A DNA stretch of 29,311 nucleotides, from contig CAYSLA010000024.1 in the NCBI GenBank assembly GCA_964431685.1, positions 1 through 29,311 of the forward strand. Reading direction: 5' to 3'. The notes beneath the pieces are model-generated. The model did no database searches. It was given only the letters and a program-made list of their open reading frames with translations, and was not told the origin of the DNA. Position 1 is the stretch's first letter. The number at the start of each line of letters is the position of its first letter. This DNA comes from CAYSLA01 sp964431685 (GTDB taxonomy: Bacteria > Armatimonadota > UBA5829). Made by a program: the position numbers and the translations under genes. Of the stretch, positions 1 to 7,286 are shown one piece after another.

Positions 1-644
1 GGACAGTGGCAGTAGTCGATGATCCACCCACCTGCGTCGATGGCCTGGTGAATGCGTTTGTACGGATCAAACCTGGAGTAGAATGGAGGCGGATACTCCG
101 TGTGCAGAGGCACGCGTCCCAGGTTCAGAATGCCCGCCTCAGGCGCTTCAGACGGCTCGGTGGGAGTCGGCCCAAACGGATGAATCCGCCGCATGCCTGA
201 GGGCTCGTTGACCATATCGGTGAGAGTCATTATCGCAGTGTATCCGGCCTCCGCGGCCACATCAAGCGCCGCCTTGTAGCAGTCGTGGGTGTTGGGCACG
301 CAAAACAGCGGCACTGGCCGCCGGAGTTTCTCTTCGAGCATCTTCTTCGATTCCACAACCTCGTAATGAGCATTGTCAGGGTTGATACCGGCGTGCGTCA
401 TTCCGTGGCAAGAAACCCCCCACCCCTCCTGCGCCAGCATATCCAGTTCCTCGCGGCTAAGGATCATCATCCCATCGTAGCTGCTGCCCGGGACGTTGCG
501 CGGCACACCCACCTGCGACGCTAACAGCGCCACGTGTCCCGGGATGCCGTACTTGCGGTGAACCGGCAGGGCGTGGTCGAGCAGACCCTGGCAACCCTCG
601 TCATAGGTTATCGAATACACCCATCGCTTGTTATGTTTCCACAT
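1..644 (-). CDS. Polysaccharide deacetylase-like (NodB-fold) protein, C-terminus cut by window edge
   Basis: The reading frame opens at an ATG (644-642) preceded by AGGAGG at an 8-base spacing and stays open to the window edge, giving about 214 visible residues. The N-terminus reads VYSITYDEGCQG, matching the first metal/catalytic motif of carbohydrate esterase family 4 (usually TFDDG). A later SCHGMTH segment fits the HxxxH metal-binding motif. Such enzymes remove acetyl groups from polysaccharides or act on related amides; the substrate here is unknown. No signal peptide is visible, so it may be cytoplasmic. It follows the isochorismatase-like gene by only a few bases and its ribosome-binding site lies inside that gene's end, so the two are probably co-transcribed. 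The missing C-terminus prevents checking the remaining motifs. Confidence 0.72.
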   Translation of the reverse strand, partial: MWKHNKRWVYSITYDEGCQGLLDHALPVHRKYGIPGHVALLASQVGVPRNVPGSSYDGMMILSREELDMLAQEGWGVSCHGMTHAGINPDNAHYEVVESKKMLEEKLRRPVPLFCVPNTHDCYKAALDVAAEAGYTAIMTLTDMVNEPSGMRRIHPFGPTPTEPSEAPEAGILNLGRVPLHTEYPPPFYSRFDPYKRIHQAIDAGGWIIDYCHC

Positions 645-648
645 TGAG

Positions 649-1632
649 TCAGTCCTCCTGCTGAAAAGTTATCCATCCAACCTGCGTAACCAGATGCTCC
701 AGTGCCGCATTTGCCAACGCGGCCTGCGTAGCGAAGCGCGGAGTGTCACTGCCCGGGTAGGTCGCAAGTGTGGCGTCGCCCACCAGGAACACGTTGAAAT
801 CCGCGTGGAGGTTATCGTAGCCGCAGGTCGTGCGGATCACGCACATGTCAGTGCAATACCCCGCGAGCAGCACGTGGCGAACCCCGCGGCCACGGAGATA
901 CTCGCGCACTTTCTCGTAGCCTTCACCATCATAGAACACGCGATCGCGCGGGTCGCGTTGTATTGCGACTGACACCGGCATCGGCAGTTCCCAGTACCCG
1001 GGGCGATTGTAGTGGTCATAGGCGTCAGTGGAGCGGACCCTGGCGAAGTAATCCGGCACAGGGATTTCGTCGCCCACTTCCACTTCATCGTAAAGCGCCC
1101 CACCAGTGAACGCCCAGGCATCGAGCACGGCCCTCAGCTCTGCTTCACCAGTTTCGGCGTCCAAATCCTCTGGTTCGGTCAGAACTGAGGCGTAGAGTTT
1201 CTTTCGGATGGGATCCTCCTCGCCAGGCATGGAGTAGCCGACCAGATTCACGCTGTCGCGCAAACGCCGGAGGAACGGGTCGATCACCGCGCGCATGTGG
1301 GCATAGGCGACGGCGTTCTTCTTTTTCGTGCAGAAGAATGCACAGCCGGCCGGCTCCGGTGTCTGCATTCCGTGGCCGTCGTCAATTCCCCAGGGATGCA
1401 CGACTATCACAGCGGTCTTAGCCGGGTCCAGAGTGTTCTCGAACTCGACTATGCCTCGCACATTGTAGGAATAGCGCCAGGCACGCACGCGCAGACTTCC
1501 GCCGGGATCGTCCACCAGCGGCGGAGCAAGGAACCGAGCCTCCGCAGGCAGCGGCTCGACGTACTGCGGATAGTCAGCCAGAATTGGCGGCCCATCAGTG
1601 ATCCGTGTGAGTGTGTGTCTGTATCTGCTCAT
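649..1632 (-). CDS. Isochorismatase-like cysteine hydrolase, divergent subfamily
   Basis: A 327-residue protein. The ATG at 1632-1630 overlaps the upstream stop (ATGA) and has GGAGGA just before it; a longer frame to 1674 is possible but less likely. The C-terminal half has the isochorismatase-superfamily core: the segment LLAGYCTDMCVIRTT carries the expected nucleophile Cys (residue 264, codon 843-841), followed by a FLVGDAT-type strand. The family's other two catalytic residues look changed: the strand that normally reads IDMQ is VVHPWGIDD (residues about 77-85), putting His where Asp is usual, and the usual Lys region reads QRDPRDRVF. The product may be a hydrolase with rearranged chemistry or a binding protein. 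About 60 extra N-terminal residues precede the core. It sits between the heparinase-like and deacetylase-like genes in one operon. Confidence 0.78.
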   Translation of the reverse strand: MSRYRHTLTRITDGPPILADYPQYVEPLPAEARFLAPPLVDDPGGSLRVRAWRYSYNVRGIVEFENTLDPAKTAVIVVHPWGIDDGHGMQTPEPAGCAFFCTKKKNAVAYAHMRAVIDPFLRRLRDSVNLVGYSMPGEEDPIRKKLYASVLTEPEDLDAETGEAELRAVLDAWAFTGGALYDEVEVGDEIPVPDYFARVRSTDAYDHYNRPGYWELPMPVSVAIQRDPRDRVFYDGEGYEKVREYLRGRGVRHVLLAGYCTDMCVIRTTCGYDNLHADFNVFLVGDATLATYPGSDTPRFATQAALANAALEHLVTQVGWITFQQED

Positions 1633-3536
1633 TGTTCCTCCAACGATGCCGAACGCCGGGGAGCTCCGCCGCATCGAACCTCGATAACCAGCCGACCGTC
1701 CGTAGGCTGTGCCTTTACGAGCGGATACGTCATCGGAAGCGGGTCATTCAGACGGAGCAGCCCCATACCCACCACCTTCTCGTCGTGATATCCCTCCATG
1801 TCGACAAACACGATTGTACCCTGTTTGACTTCCAGCGTGGTACCATCCTCCCAACGCAGGCTGTTGCCCTCGCGCACGGGCTTGCCGAAGCACCACCAGC
1901 TCTGCTTCGCATCCGTCCTGCGGGATATGGTGAAGGCTCCGGGACGATCAAGGCGCAGCGTCTGGTCCGTGAACCCGGAAGCGGCGGCGCTCTTGCAGGT
2001 CAGCTCTGCCCATCGGCCTGTGTCCTGAAGGACAACGTCGGTTACTTCCTTTGGCGGTGCCTGAGAACCACTGTGATCCACATAGACCACCCGGCCCCCT
2101 GCGTGAACGACCAGCGCACTGCGCCGCATGCCCGCGACGATTCCTCCCGGCTCGTATGACGCCCGCAGGTAGACCTCGTTCACCGACGGGAAGCTGAAAG
2201 ACAGCGGCGTGTCTCGCGGTACATCGGCCTGCACGGAAGAATCATACCATGTATACGCGTACCCGCCCCAGTCGAATAGCATCCACTCACCGTTGTCTGT
2301 GATGTATCGGCTCTGTTGAACGGCACCGGCAGTCCGGTCCCACAAGGCCAGGTGCTGACTAAGCGAATCACGATAGAACCGCGCCAGACCAAACAACACC
2401 GGCGAGTAGTAGTTTATCTGTCCATAGGAAGGCGACAGAATCACGGTTTCGTTGTCCTGGTCGTGACCATCGATCTTCGGCGCGGCTATGGCCGCCAACG
2501 CGAGGCGGGCGTTCATCTTGTCAGCGAAAGGCGCGAAAAGATCCTCGCCCGTGACTCGCTTGAGGGCATCCATGAATGCGAGCCGGTACTGCATGGTGGA
2601 CGCCCAGAATGTGGCTCCCTCCACCTGAGCCCCGTCAGAGGCCAGGCCCATCGGCAGCAAGTGCTCACGAAACTTGAGTAGGGTGGCGCCAAGCCAGTCT
2701 CGCGAGGGTTCGTACTCGTCAACGACAGCAAGCGCCGCCACACCAAATGAGGCCCACTCTACTATCGCGTGATGGGTGTGGAACTCCGCGCCTTTGATGT
2801 CAGGTGTCGTGAAGTAGTCGTCATAGTACGACTGGCCTATACTAGTAATCGTGGCGAGAAGTTCTTCGCGCTGGGCGGCGGTCAGGCGTTGGTAGAGCAA
2901 GTCATACGACACCGCCAGACCCTTGAGCAGACGCGTTACGGCATAAGCCTTTGACCCGTCCGGCTTCCCTTCAGCCTCCTTGCGCCATACCCGACAGCAA
3001 GCCAGCGCCCAATCCACAGCGGCCTTCCCATATCGATCCTCGTCGCTGTAGCAGTAAGCGAAAGCAAGATGCTCCATCACAGCCATATCGTGCATCATGG
3101 CATAGAAGCGGTCATAGAGGTTGGCGTAGATTGGGTCGGGCGAGACAGGGGCTATCCACTCGCGACGCAAGGGCCGCGACAGACACCAGTCCGCCGAATT
3201 CATCACGTTGCGCCAGATGAGAGCCCTGACTCCGCTCTCGTGATCCTTGCGCAACTGCGCCAACTCGTCGGCCGTAAAGTACAGCCGCGGATGTCCTTGA
3301 GTAACCATTTTCAGCTCCTTTGACGCTGTGTAAGAATCGTGTGTTGAAGTCGTCTGCAGCTCGCTGCCGATGGCGGCCCCATCAGGAGCAAGAATAACTC
3401 CCAGGATCGCCGTCAGGAACAACACAGCCACGCCCCTCGATAGGATGCCCAGATATGGTGCCATCTGACCATAGACTTGATTCAGGGTCACCAGATCGGT
3501 GACACAGTCGAGAAATCGTCGCTCCAGTTGTCTCAT
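1629..3536 (-). CDS. Heparinase II/III-like (alginate lyase-like) protein
   Basis: A 635-residue protein that resembles heparinase II/III-type polysaccharide lyases. It has the typical opening HPRLYFTADELAQLRKD (about residues 82-98), a long alpha-helical toroid with the His-rich EFHTHHAIVEWASFG segment, and a beta-rich C-terminal half. Such enzymes cleave uronic-acid polysaccharides by beta-elimination. The start is ambiguous. The ATG at 3536 overlaps the URO-D-like stop (ATGA) and adds a hydrophobic stretch at residues 34-50 that could be a signal or anchor. The ATG at 3308 has a much better ribosome-binding site (AAAGGAG, 7-base spacing) and would give a 559-residue cytoplasmic form. Met25 (3464) would place the hydrophobic stretch as a classical signal peptide. 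The 3' end overlaps the isochorismatase-like start. The family is clear; the substrate is not. Confidence 0.8.
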   Translation of the reverse strand: MRQLERRFLDCVTDLVTLNQVYGQMAPYLGILSRGVAVLFLTAILGVILAPDGAAIGSELQTTSTHDSYTASKELKMVTQGHPRLYFTADELAQLRKDHESGVRALIWRNVMNSADWCLSRPLRREWIAPVSPDPIYANLYDRFYAMMHDMAVMEHLAFAYCYSDEDRYGKAAVDWALACCRVWRKEAEGKPDGSKAYAVTRLLKGLAVSYDLLYQRLTAAQREELLATITSIGQSYYDDYFTTPDIKGAEFHTHHAIVEWASFGVAALAVVDEYEPSRDWLGATLLKFREHLLPMGLASDGAQVEGATFWASTMQYRLAFMDALKRVTGEDLFAPFADKMNARLALAAIAAPKIDGHDQDNETVILSPSYGQINYYSPVLFGLARFYRDSLSQHLALWDRTAGAVQQSRYITDNGEWMLFDWGGYAYTWYDSSVQADVPRDTPLSFSFPSVNEVYLRASYEPGGIVAGMRRSALVVHAGGRVVYVDHSGSQAPPKEVTDVVLQDTGRWAELTCKSAAASGFTDQTLRLDRPGAFTISRRTDAKQSWWCFGKPVREGNSLRWEDGTTLEVKQGTIVFVDMEGYHDEKVVGMGLLRLNDPLPMTYPLVKAQPTDGRLVIEVRCGGAPRRSASLEEQ

Positions 3537-4576
3537 TGACCCTGTTTGTCTATCGCGTCTATCATCGCACGGACATTCTCCGGCTTCATATCATCCGTCA
3601 GAGAGTTGCTCGACGAGATGATATATCCGCCGCCACGGCCAATGTTCTCGATCCGATCGAGCACCTGTTCGGTGATCTGCGCAGGCGTCCCCTGAACCAG
3701 ATCGGTCATGAATATATTGCCAACAAGCGCCACCCGTTCGCCGTAGTTCGCCTTCACAGCGTTGATATCCATTACGTCAGGCTGGATCGGGTGTATCGCG
3801 GCCTGGCCGAGTTCCAGCCACACATCCAGCAGCTCTGTCATGTCGCCGTCGCTGTGTGAGATGAACGGCCTGACAAACGACTGAACCACTTCTCGTTCTT
3901 TGGGCAAGATGTGGTCTACGTAGAACCTGGGGCTGAACACAGGCCCGTTGTTGAAGGCGACGTCATCAAAACCCCAGATGACGTCGAAGCCGATTTCCTC
4001 CATCAGCGGGACTACCTTCGCGGTCCAGTCAGCGTAGGCATCGTGGATCGTCACTATCAGATCCGGGTCGTCCGCCATCGCGTACGAAAACGCCTCAATC
4101 CCCATGCTCAGCAACGTGGCCCCAATCCCCAGCCTGACACACGCGATGGCACAGTAGTCGTCTTTGTGAGCGATAAACTCCGTTGCGTTGTCCAGAAATC
4201 CGGAGTCCCCTGGTGAGGGCAGCTTGAAGAGCGAGAGGTCTTCTCTTGTCTTTATCATTCCGTCACCAACAAGCACCGGACTGCCGTCGTCGGACTTCTC
4301 CAGCTTGTGGCAGAAGATGGGCGCAAAGGCCGAGAAGTTGATGTTGTCCTTGCCCAGCACGGCGTTGACCTTCTTCTGTTCCTCGGCCAGGTCGGCCCCA
4401 GCCTGCCTGGGAAAGCCGTCCGGAGCCACTGACCAGTCGACGTTGATCGTCTGGCCGCAGACCGCAGAGGCGATACCGTTGCCGACAATACCCTCAATCC
4501 AGGGAACCCTGTCCACGCTCTCGTGTCTGAGGGCCGCCAGAACACGCTCTCTGCTCGTCATCGAGGCTTTTTCCAT
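3533..4576 (-). CDS. Uroporphyrinogen decarboxylase-family (URO-D/MtaA-like) protein
   Basis: A 347-residue protein opening with MTSRERVLAALRHESVDRVP, the hallmark start of URO-D-family proteins outside haem synthesis. An ATG five codons downstream (4561) is an equally good start. The C-terminus (DMKPENVRAMIDAID) also matches the family. Related proteins are cobamide-dependent methyltransferases (MtaA/MtbA/CmuA) or proteins of unknown function in sugar-catabolism clusters. The His-x-Cys...Cys zinc-thiolate site of methyltransferase members is not evident: the region reads HSDGDM, and a Ser-rich ISSSNS takes the place of the late Cys region. A true MtaA role is therefore doubtful. It overlaps the heparinase-like gene by 4 bases, implying coupled translation. 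A gap of about 90 bases separates it from the upstream subtilase. Confidence 0.8.
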   Translation of the reverse strand: MEKASMTSRERVLAALRHESVDRVPWIEGIVGNGIASAVCGQTINVDWSVAPDGFPRQAGADLAEEQKKVNAVLGKDNINFSAFAPIFCHKLEKSDDGSPVLVGDGMIKTREDLSLFKLPSPGDSGFLDNATEFIAHKDDYCAIACVRLGIGATLLSMGIEAFSYAMADDPDLIVTIHDAYADWTAKVVPLMEEIGFDVIWGFDDVAFNNGPVFSPRFYVDHILPKEREVVQSFVRPFISHSDGDMTELLDVWLELGQAAIHPIQPDVMDINAVKANYGERVALVGNIFMTDLVQGTPAQITEQVLDRIENIGRGGGYIISSSNSLTDDMKPENVRAMIDAIDKQGQ

Positions 4577-4669
4577 AGTCTAGGTCACTCCCAATCTGAC
4601 TGTGCGGAAAGGTGCCAGTTGCATGGTTATCAGCCAGTCGTCACCATCGGCAGATATGTACGGATGGCG

Positions 4670-6013
4670 TCATCCGGTATCCTCCTTTGCCCATCGACTA
4701 TATGAGATATTGCCCACGTCGTGACGATCAAGAGTGAATGTCTCAAGATAGACAACTTCCGGCGGCGCACCGAGAAGTTCGACAGAAACCCTGGAGCTAT
4801 GGAGTCCTCTCACGACGACCACCGCGTGGCCTATCTGCCTGGTCAGAAGCTCCTGCGCAGGGGTGTCGGTAGTTCCGGACGAGTCGGCCGGAACTCGAGA
4901 ATCACCACTATAGGCCACCACAACAGCTCGGTCGGCATCATACGCACCCCGGTTCTCAACTACGGCGCGCAACACGTTATCTGCGACGCGCAGCGATGGT
5001 TCGACGATGTGAATATCCCTGCAGAGCTGGCCAGGCCTCAGAGAGACAGCGGCCGCGGCATCCAATATGCCGTATCCGAGCCGCGGTTCCCAGCCGTCCG
5101 CGTTGTATTCGACGCTCTCTGCCGGCCTTGCGGTGTTACGCATTATCTGGCGCACCTGCTCATTGGACAGGTCCGGATACCTGGACCAGACAAGCGCCGC
5201 GACACCTCCGGCAAAAGCGCAAGCCATGCAGCCGCCCTCAAACGGGATGTACTGACCGTCGCCGCCGCATCCCCATATCCTGTCTCTGTCGTCTCCGGTG
5301 CCGCGGTCCCCGCCGGGCGCTCCGAACTCGACGTAGTCCGCGCTGCAGCAGATATTGGCGGGCGCGCCCCGACGGTGGCTGGAGCCTACGGCACACGTCG
5401 TATCGAAGGCGGCCTGTGCCGCCACTACTCGCCGTCCGCGGTTGTCCGCGGTCCCGCTCATCACGAGACATCCGCTGTCATACGCATAGTCCAGCGCCCG
5501 ACGAAGCTCAGGGTTGTCGCGGGGGTAGCCAAAGTCGGTTCCCTGATAGAACAGAGGAATGTCGCTTCCGTGCGCTGATCCGATGTACCCGTGAGGTATC
5601 ACGAGCACCTTTGCTCCGTTGTCCACGGCATAGCGTATCCCATTCGCCCAGTTCAGACGATCCGTGTATCCCACACGGACTATCATAATCGGACACTCGG
5701 GAGCGACTGCCGCAACCTCCCCCGCGACGAAAACGTGGTGGCCCCGGTAGTAGTAGCTGTCTTCCTCGCCAGGGCCGTTGTATTCTAGCGAAGAGTCGTC
5801 ATCCACACAGTCCCAACCGTGGATATCTCCTTGCTTCGGATTGGGGTTGACCCACAGGTGCCCATCAAGGTCTGAGTGATGGCGATAGCCAAGGTCAATC
5901 ACCGCAACGACGACGTTCTCGCTGCCCTTCGTGACCGCGTGCGCATCTGGAATCCTGAGCTGCTCGAGGGCCCAGTCGTACGGAGTAATGCCCGCGGGTA
6001 GTCCGTCAGTCAA
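4670..6013 (-). CDS. Subtilisin-like (S8) peptidase with Cys at the nucleophile position
   Basis: A 447-residue protein starting at TTG (6013) after an AGAGGTG ribosome-binding site and overlapping the upstream gene by 8 bases. The subtilase core is clear. The Asp motif VVVAVIDLGY gives D40, the His motif HHVFVAG gives H92, and SGTADNRG fits the oxyanion-hole Asn region. The nucleophile motif, normally GTSMAAP, reads GGCMACAF, with a TGC codon at 5230-5228 giving Cys262. The helix that follows (AGGVAALVWSRYPDLS) is normal, so alignment at this point is firm. The last 120 or so residues form a beta-rich CARDB-like tail. No signal peptide or propeptide is visible, suggesting a cytoplasmic protein. 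It could be a thiol subtilase, an inactive subtilase acting as a binding module, or an enzyme with another acyl-transfer activity. Confidence 0.82.
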   Translation of the reverse strand: MTDGLPAGITPYDWALEQLRIPDAHAVTKGSENVVVAVIDLGYRHHSDLDGHLWVNPNPKQGDIHGWDCVDDDSSLEYNGPGEEDSYYYRGHHVFVAGEVAAVAPECPIMIVRVGYTDRLNWANGIRYAVDNGAKVLVIPHGYIGSAHGSDIPLFYQGTDFGYPRDNPELRRALDYAYDSGCLVMSGTADNRGRRVVAAQAAFDTTCAVGSSHRRGAPANICCSADYVEFGAPGGDRGTGDDRDRIWGCGGDGQYIPFEGGCMACAFAGGVAALVWSRYPDLSNEQVRQIMRNTARPAESVEYNADGWEPRLGYGILDAAAAVSLRPGQLCRDIHIVEPSLRVADNVLRAVVENRGAYDADRAVVVAYSGDSRVPADSSGTTDTPAQELLTRQIGHAVVVVRGLHSSRVSVELLGAPPEVVYLETFTLDRHDVGNISYSRWAKEDTG

Positions 6014-6710
6014 GTGGCACCTCTACCCGCGTGCGGGTCAGCGCTGACTCGGTCGCAAGCACCGCCAAAAGGTTTGCGCGCAGAGAGGCTTGCTGGGACA
6101 CCAGATCCCCGCCCGCAAGCCAGTCCGCAACCACCGACATCCCATCTGGAAAATCCTGGACTGCCATATCAGCACCGTCCTCGTTGGTGACTAACAAAGA
6201 CCGTGGGCTCATTACCAGGTCCGCATATCCTTTCGTTCCTGCAACGGTCACCCGATAGTCCGATCCCTTCGTTGCCGGGAGCATACGCTGGCCCTCCACG
6301 ACGGCGCTTCCTCCGTTCTCGAGTTCACAATATACCGCCGCGTGGTCACGAAGACTGGTCTGTGCAGGCTCGCCCAGATTTCCCATATTGGCCGTCAGTG
6401 CAGTCACGTGCGAGCCAGTGAGATACTCGACCTGGTCAAGCCCGTGTATCAGAAGATCGAGGAACAACCCTCCGGAGCGACTCACGTCCAGGAACCATGC
6501 AGGACGAGTATCCGCCCGCAACTGCACTGCCATGCGGACGTGCACGAACGCGGGGACTCCGATCTCACCTCTTGACACTCGATCGCGAAGCTCAACCCAG
6601 CCTGAGTCTCCGCGAAGAGTAAGCAGATTGAGAAGACGTCTTTCCGGATGGGCCGACAGAAACCCCTCGATCTCACGCTGCTCTTCCATCGTAGGTCGTA
6701 AGGGGAGCAC
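6006..6710 (-). CDS. Gfo/Idh/MocA oxidoreductase, C-terminal fragment of a broken gene
   Basis: A 234-codon frame holding the C-terminal substrate-binding domain of a Gfo/Idh/MocA sugar oxidoreductase. The helix-strand segment LRDRVSRGEIGVPAFVHVRM and the core SGGLFLDLLIHGLDQVEYLTG (the last holding the usual G-G-x-hydrophobic-D-x-x-x-H-x-x-D pattern) are diagnostic. The nominal GTG start (6710) lies inside a hairpin and has no ribosome-binding site, so this is not a natural start. The matching NAD-binding half is the frame at 6725-6943, offset by one base. The family's cofactor-domain helix before the conserved GKHV-type strand is missing about a dozen residues at the join. Unless frameshifting restores it, the enzyme is non-functional. 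Family assignment is confident; function of the fragment is doubtful. Confidence 0.7.
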   Translation of the reverse strand: MLPLRPTMEEQREIEGFLSAHPERRLLNLLTLRGDSGWVELRDRVSRGEIGVPAFVHVRMAVQLRADTRPAWFLDVSRSGGLFLDLLIHGLDQVEYLTGSHVTALTANMGNLGEPAQTSLRDHAAVYCELENGGSAVVEGQRMLPATKGSDYRVTVAGTKGYADLVMSPRSLLVTNEDGADMAVQDFPDGMSVVADWLAGGDLVSQQASLRANLLAVLATESALTRTRVEVPLD

Positions 6711-6726
6711 GTGGAAGTGCTCCCCT
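6701..6726. repeat. Fold-back inverted repeat inside the broken oxidoreductase gene
   Basis: A 10-base arm (AGGGGAGCAC, 6701-6710), a 6-base loop and the exact inverted arm (6717-6726). It sits exactly where the oxidoreductase changes frame. On the minus strand the downstream arm reads in frame as H-V-L-P, which is expected protein sequence, whereas the upstream arm is its inverted copy. Confidence 0.75.
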
Positions 6727-6943
6727 ACTTCAGATCATTTTCGTTGGCTATCGCGACGATCTCGGGAGACGTATCCGCGAGCATCGTGTCGAGATCAGCG
6801 TAGTTCGGAGCGTCGATGTCAGGAATCACCTGCGCCCTGCAATTGTCGTTCATGCACGTCGCGACTATCTCAAGCGACGAGCCGCAGAGTCCGGTAACCT
6901 CAGCAAGATGCGTTTCGCCTCCGACTATGGCGATCTTCTTCAC
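6725..6943 (-). CDS. Gfo/Idh/MocA oxidoreductase, N-terminal (NAD-binding) fragment
   Basis: A 72-residue frame starting at GTG (6943) with a CGGAGG ribosome-binding site 8 bases upstream. It is the first gene of the minus-strand cluster. It encodes the first half of a Rossmann fold: MKKIAIVGGETHL, the acidic end of strand two, NYADLDTMLADTSPEIVAIANEN, then a TAG stop. That corresponds to roughly the first 70 residues of a 330-residue Gfo/Idh/MocA enzyme. The rest continues in another frame from about 6727 downward. The good ribosome-binding site and start show the gene was intact recently. Together the two fragments span 6006-6943. Confidence 0.68.
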   Translation of the reverse strand: MKKIAIVGGETHLAEVTGLCGSSLEIVATCMNDNCRAQVIPDIDAPNYADLDTMLADTSPEIVAIANENDLK

Positions 6944-7020
6944 TTGTCTATCCTCCGGTTCGCAGCGCGTTCTCTTAGCTCGGATAATTCACGAGAAGCA
7001 CTATTGTCCCGCACACTGTC

Positions 7021-7083
7021 CCCTGAACCCGATTCAGGGCTCACCATCGCAACGGAGATTTCTCCCTGCGGTCGAAATGACAT
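7021..7083. repeat. Dispersed palindrome family, partial copy 1
   Basis: A hairpin with 7-base arms CCCTGAA/TTCAGGG (7021-7039) followed by one arm of the dispersed repeat, ending TCTCCCTGCGGTCGAAATGAC (about 7060-7082). The matching inverted arm is missing. It lies in the 273-base gap between the AraC-type gene and the minus-strand operon. No gene is visible in that gap. Confidence 0.6.
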
Positions 7084-7215
7084 GAATTATTCGGGCTAGC
7101 TTATCCAACCTATGCTAGCACACACATCACGCTCAATTCAATGCACAAAACTACTGCGAAATTGCACTATCCCACGAATGGGAGTGTGACCCAGGGCTGG
7201 CCTGAAGGCAAAGCC

Positions 7216-7286
7216 GTCATTCCGACCAGCGGGAGGAATCTCGGGATTCTGAACTTGGTTCAGGCTCTCCCTGCGGTCGAAACGAC
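7216..7286. repeat. Dispersed palindrome family, copy 2, overlapping a gene end
   Basis: The left arm begins GTCATTCCGACCAGCGGGAG and the right arm ends CCCTGCGGTCGAAACGAC; they are imperfect inverted copies around a TTCTGAACTTGGTTCAG core that is itself palindromic. The element runs into the 3' end of the AraC-type gene and supplies its stop codon. Confidence 0.7.

Noticed and set aside
7096..7120. A GCTAGC...GCTAGC pair between the AraC gene and the operon
   Set aside because: Two copies of a six-base self-complementary word with no promoter in proper register; too short to call an operator.
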